From the NCBI GenBank assembly GCA_040752835.1, contig JBFMGG010000003.1, positions 62,001 to 126,000 of the forward strand: a stretch of 64,000 bases of DNA. Direction: 5' to 3'. The translations under genes were made by a program, and so were the position numbers. This stretch comes from Campylobacterota bacterium. Lineage in GTDB: Bacteria > Campylobacterota > Campylobacteria > Campylobacterales > Sulfurimonadaceae. Of this stretch, positions 63,741 to 64,000 are shown piece after piece; positions within the stretch are counted from its first letter, which is position 1, and the number at the start of each line of letters is the position of its first letter. The notes beneath the pieces are model-generated. The model was not told where the DNA came from. It saw only the letters and a program-made list of their open reading frames with translations, and made no database searches.

Positions 63741-64000
63741 TTAGTGGCGGACGTTGAGATTGTTGGCTTTGATGACGTTGATGATTCCCTGGATCTGTTT
63801 CATCTTCGCCTCTTCGTCGTCCATGTTGTGGATCGCTTCGAGGTTGAAGGTGCTTAGTTTCGTATCGAGATACCCCGTGTCGAGTTTTCCCTCGACGAAA
63901 TCCTGGTCCCGAACGATCTGACGATGCAGCGGGATGTTGGTCGGTACCCCTTCGATCAAAAATTCATCCAGCGCACGCTGCGCTTTGCGCACCGTGTCTT
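63741..64000 (-). CDS. Biotin carboxylase subunit, C-terminal part (5' end outside window)
   Basis: Only the last 86 residues are visible and the frame runs off the right edge. RALDEFLIEGVPTNIPLHR is the hallmark C-terminal block of biotin carboxylases, followed by GYLDTKL. It could be the acetyl-CoA carboxylase subunit AccC, the pyruvate carboxylase A subunit, or the 2-oxoglutarate carboxylase subunit used in the reductive TCA cycle. The tail ending NLNVRH does not decide between them; the N-terminal part and neighbours are needed. Confidence 0.85.
   Translation of the reverse strand, partial: DTVRKAQRALDEFLIEGVPTNIPLHRQIVRDQDFVEGKLDTGYLDTKLSTFNLEAIHNMDDEEAKMKQIQGIINVIKANNLNVRH

Overview
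This window is ordinary chromosome of a Campylobacterota (former Epsilonproteobacteria) bacterium. The evidence is a hobA-type replication initiation gene next to aspartokinase; the order ilvC - YibQ-like deacetylase - dprA - ruvX; the run rpmH-rnpA-yidD-yidC-jag-mnmE; cheV-cheA(REC)-cheW behind greA; an ArsRS-like two-component pair; and Lnt divergent from yajC-secD-secF. The sequence is GC-rich for that group (mid-50s percent by eye, not computed). A Tat-exported sulfite dehydrogenase with a small cytochrome c, a tetrahaem cytochrome, FeoAB and a biotin-carboxylase C-terminus fit a free-living sulfur-oxidising relative of Sulfuricurvum, Sulfurimonas or Sulfurovum. I see no prophage, insertion sequence, CRISPR array, rRNA or tRNA, and no gene-free stretch above about 240 bases.

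Layout. 1-2034 (minus): nudH, lysC and the start of hobA. 2102-7041 (plus): hemW, tatB, tatC, queA, then the sulfite dehydrogenase pair sorA-sorB. 7054-9993 (minus): ilvC, yibQ-like, dprA. 10160-10816 (plus): unknown gene. 10785-15684 (minus): rpmH, rnpA, yidD, yidC, jag, mnmE, ruvX, nearly all overlapping. 15780-19534 (minus): tetrahaem cytochrome, clpB under an HspR-like operator, and a DUF445 protein. 19608-20524 (plus): two unknown coupled genes. 20512-28076 (minus): pepP, then the chain greA-argC-lpxH-like-cheV-cheA-cheW. 28123-33302 (minus): an EAL-CBS-GGDEF protein, and response regulator-kinase-surE-tcdA. 33338-36900 (minus): porin-feoA-feoB behind Fur-like boxes. 37084-46866: pssA, rmuC, ychJ, a SUMF1 protein, a small exported protein, a cupin, rho-murI-dnaX, a 43-residue lipoprotein, a HAD phosphatase, and a cold-shock gene with two small followers. 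46871-48908 (minus): MagIII-like glycosylase, YmdB-like phosphoesterase and a membrane protein. 48957-49487 (plus): metallopeptidase. 49454-62369 (minus): one chain of about 13 kb, yajC-secD-secF-DUF6394-leuS-lptE-GGDEF-folC-mfd-rlmC. 62438-63655 (plus): lnt. 63741-64000 (minus): end of a biotin carboxylase.

No new multi-gene defence or biosynthetic system is visible. The most interesting signals are regulatory. About ten genes have a -10 box only 5-7 bases before an ATG with no ribosome binding site, which predicts leaderless mRNAs. The rho leader is C-rich and G-poor, like a Rho loading site. The clpB promoter is overlapped by a HAIR-like operator. The porin-feoAB operon sits behind Fur-like boxes. 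The cold-shock gene has a long structured leader. CheA carries a tandem duplication of about 43 residues in its linker. Several entries rest on starts that I moved from the longest reading frame because of ribosome binding sites or family length.
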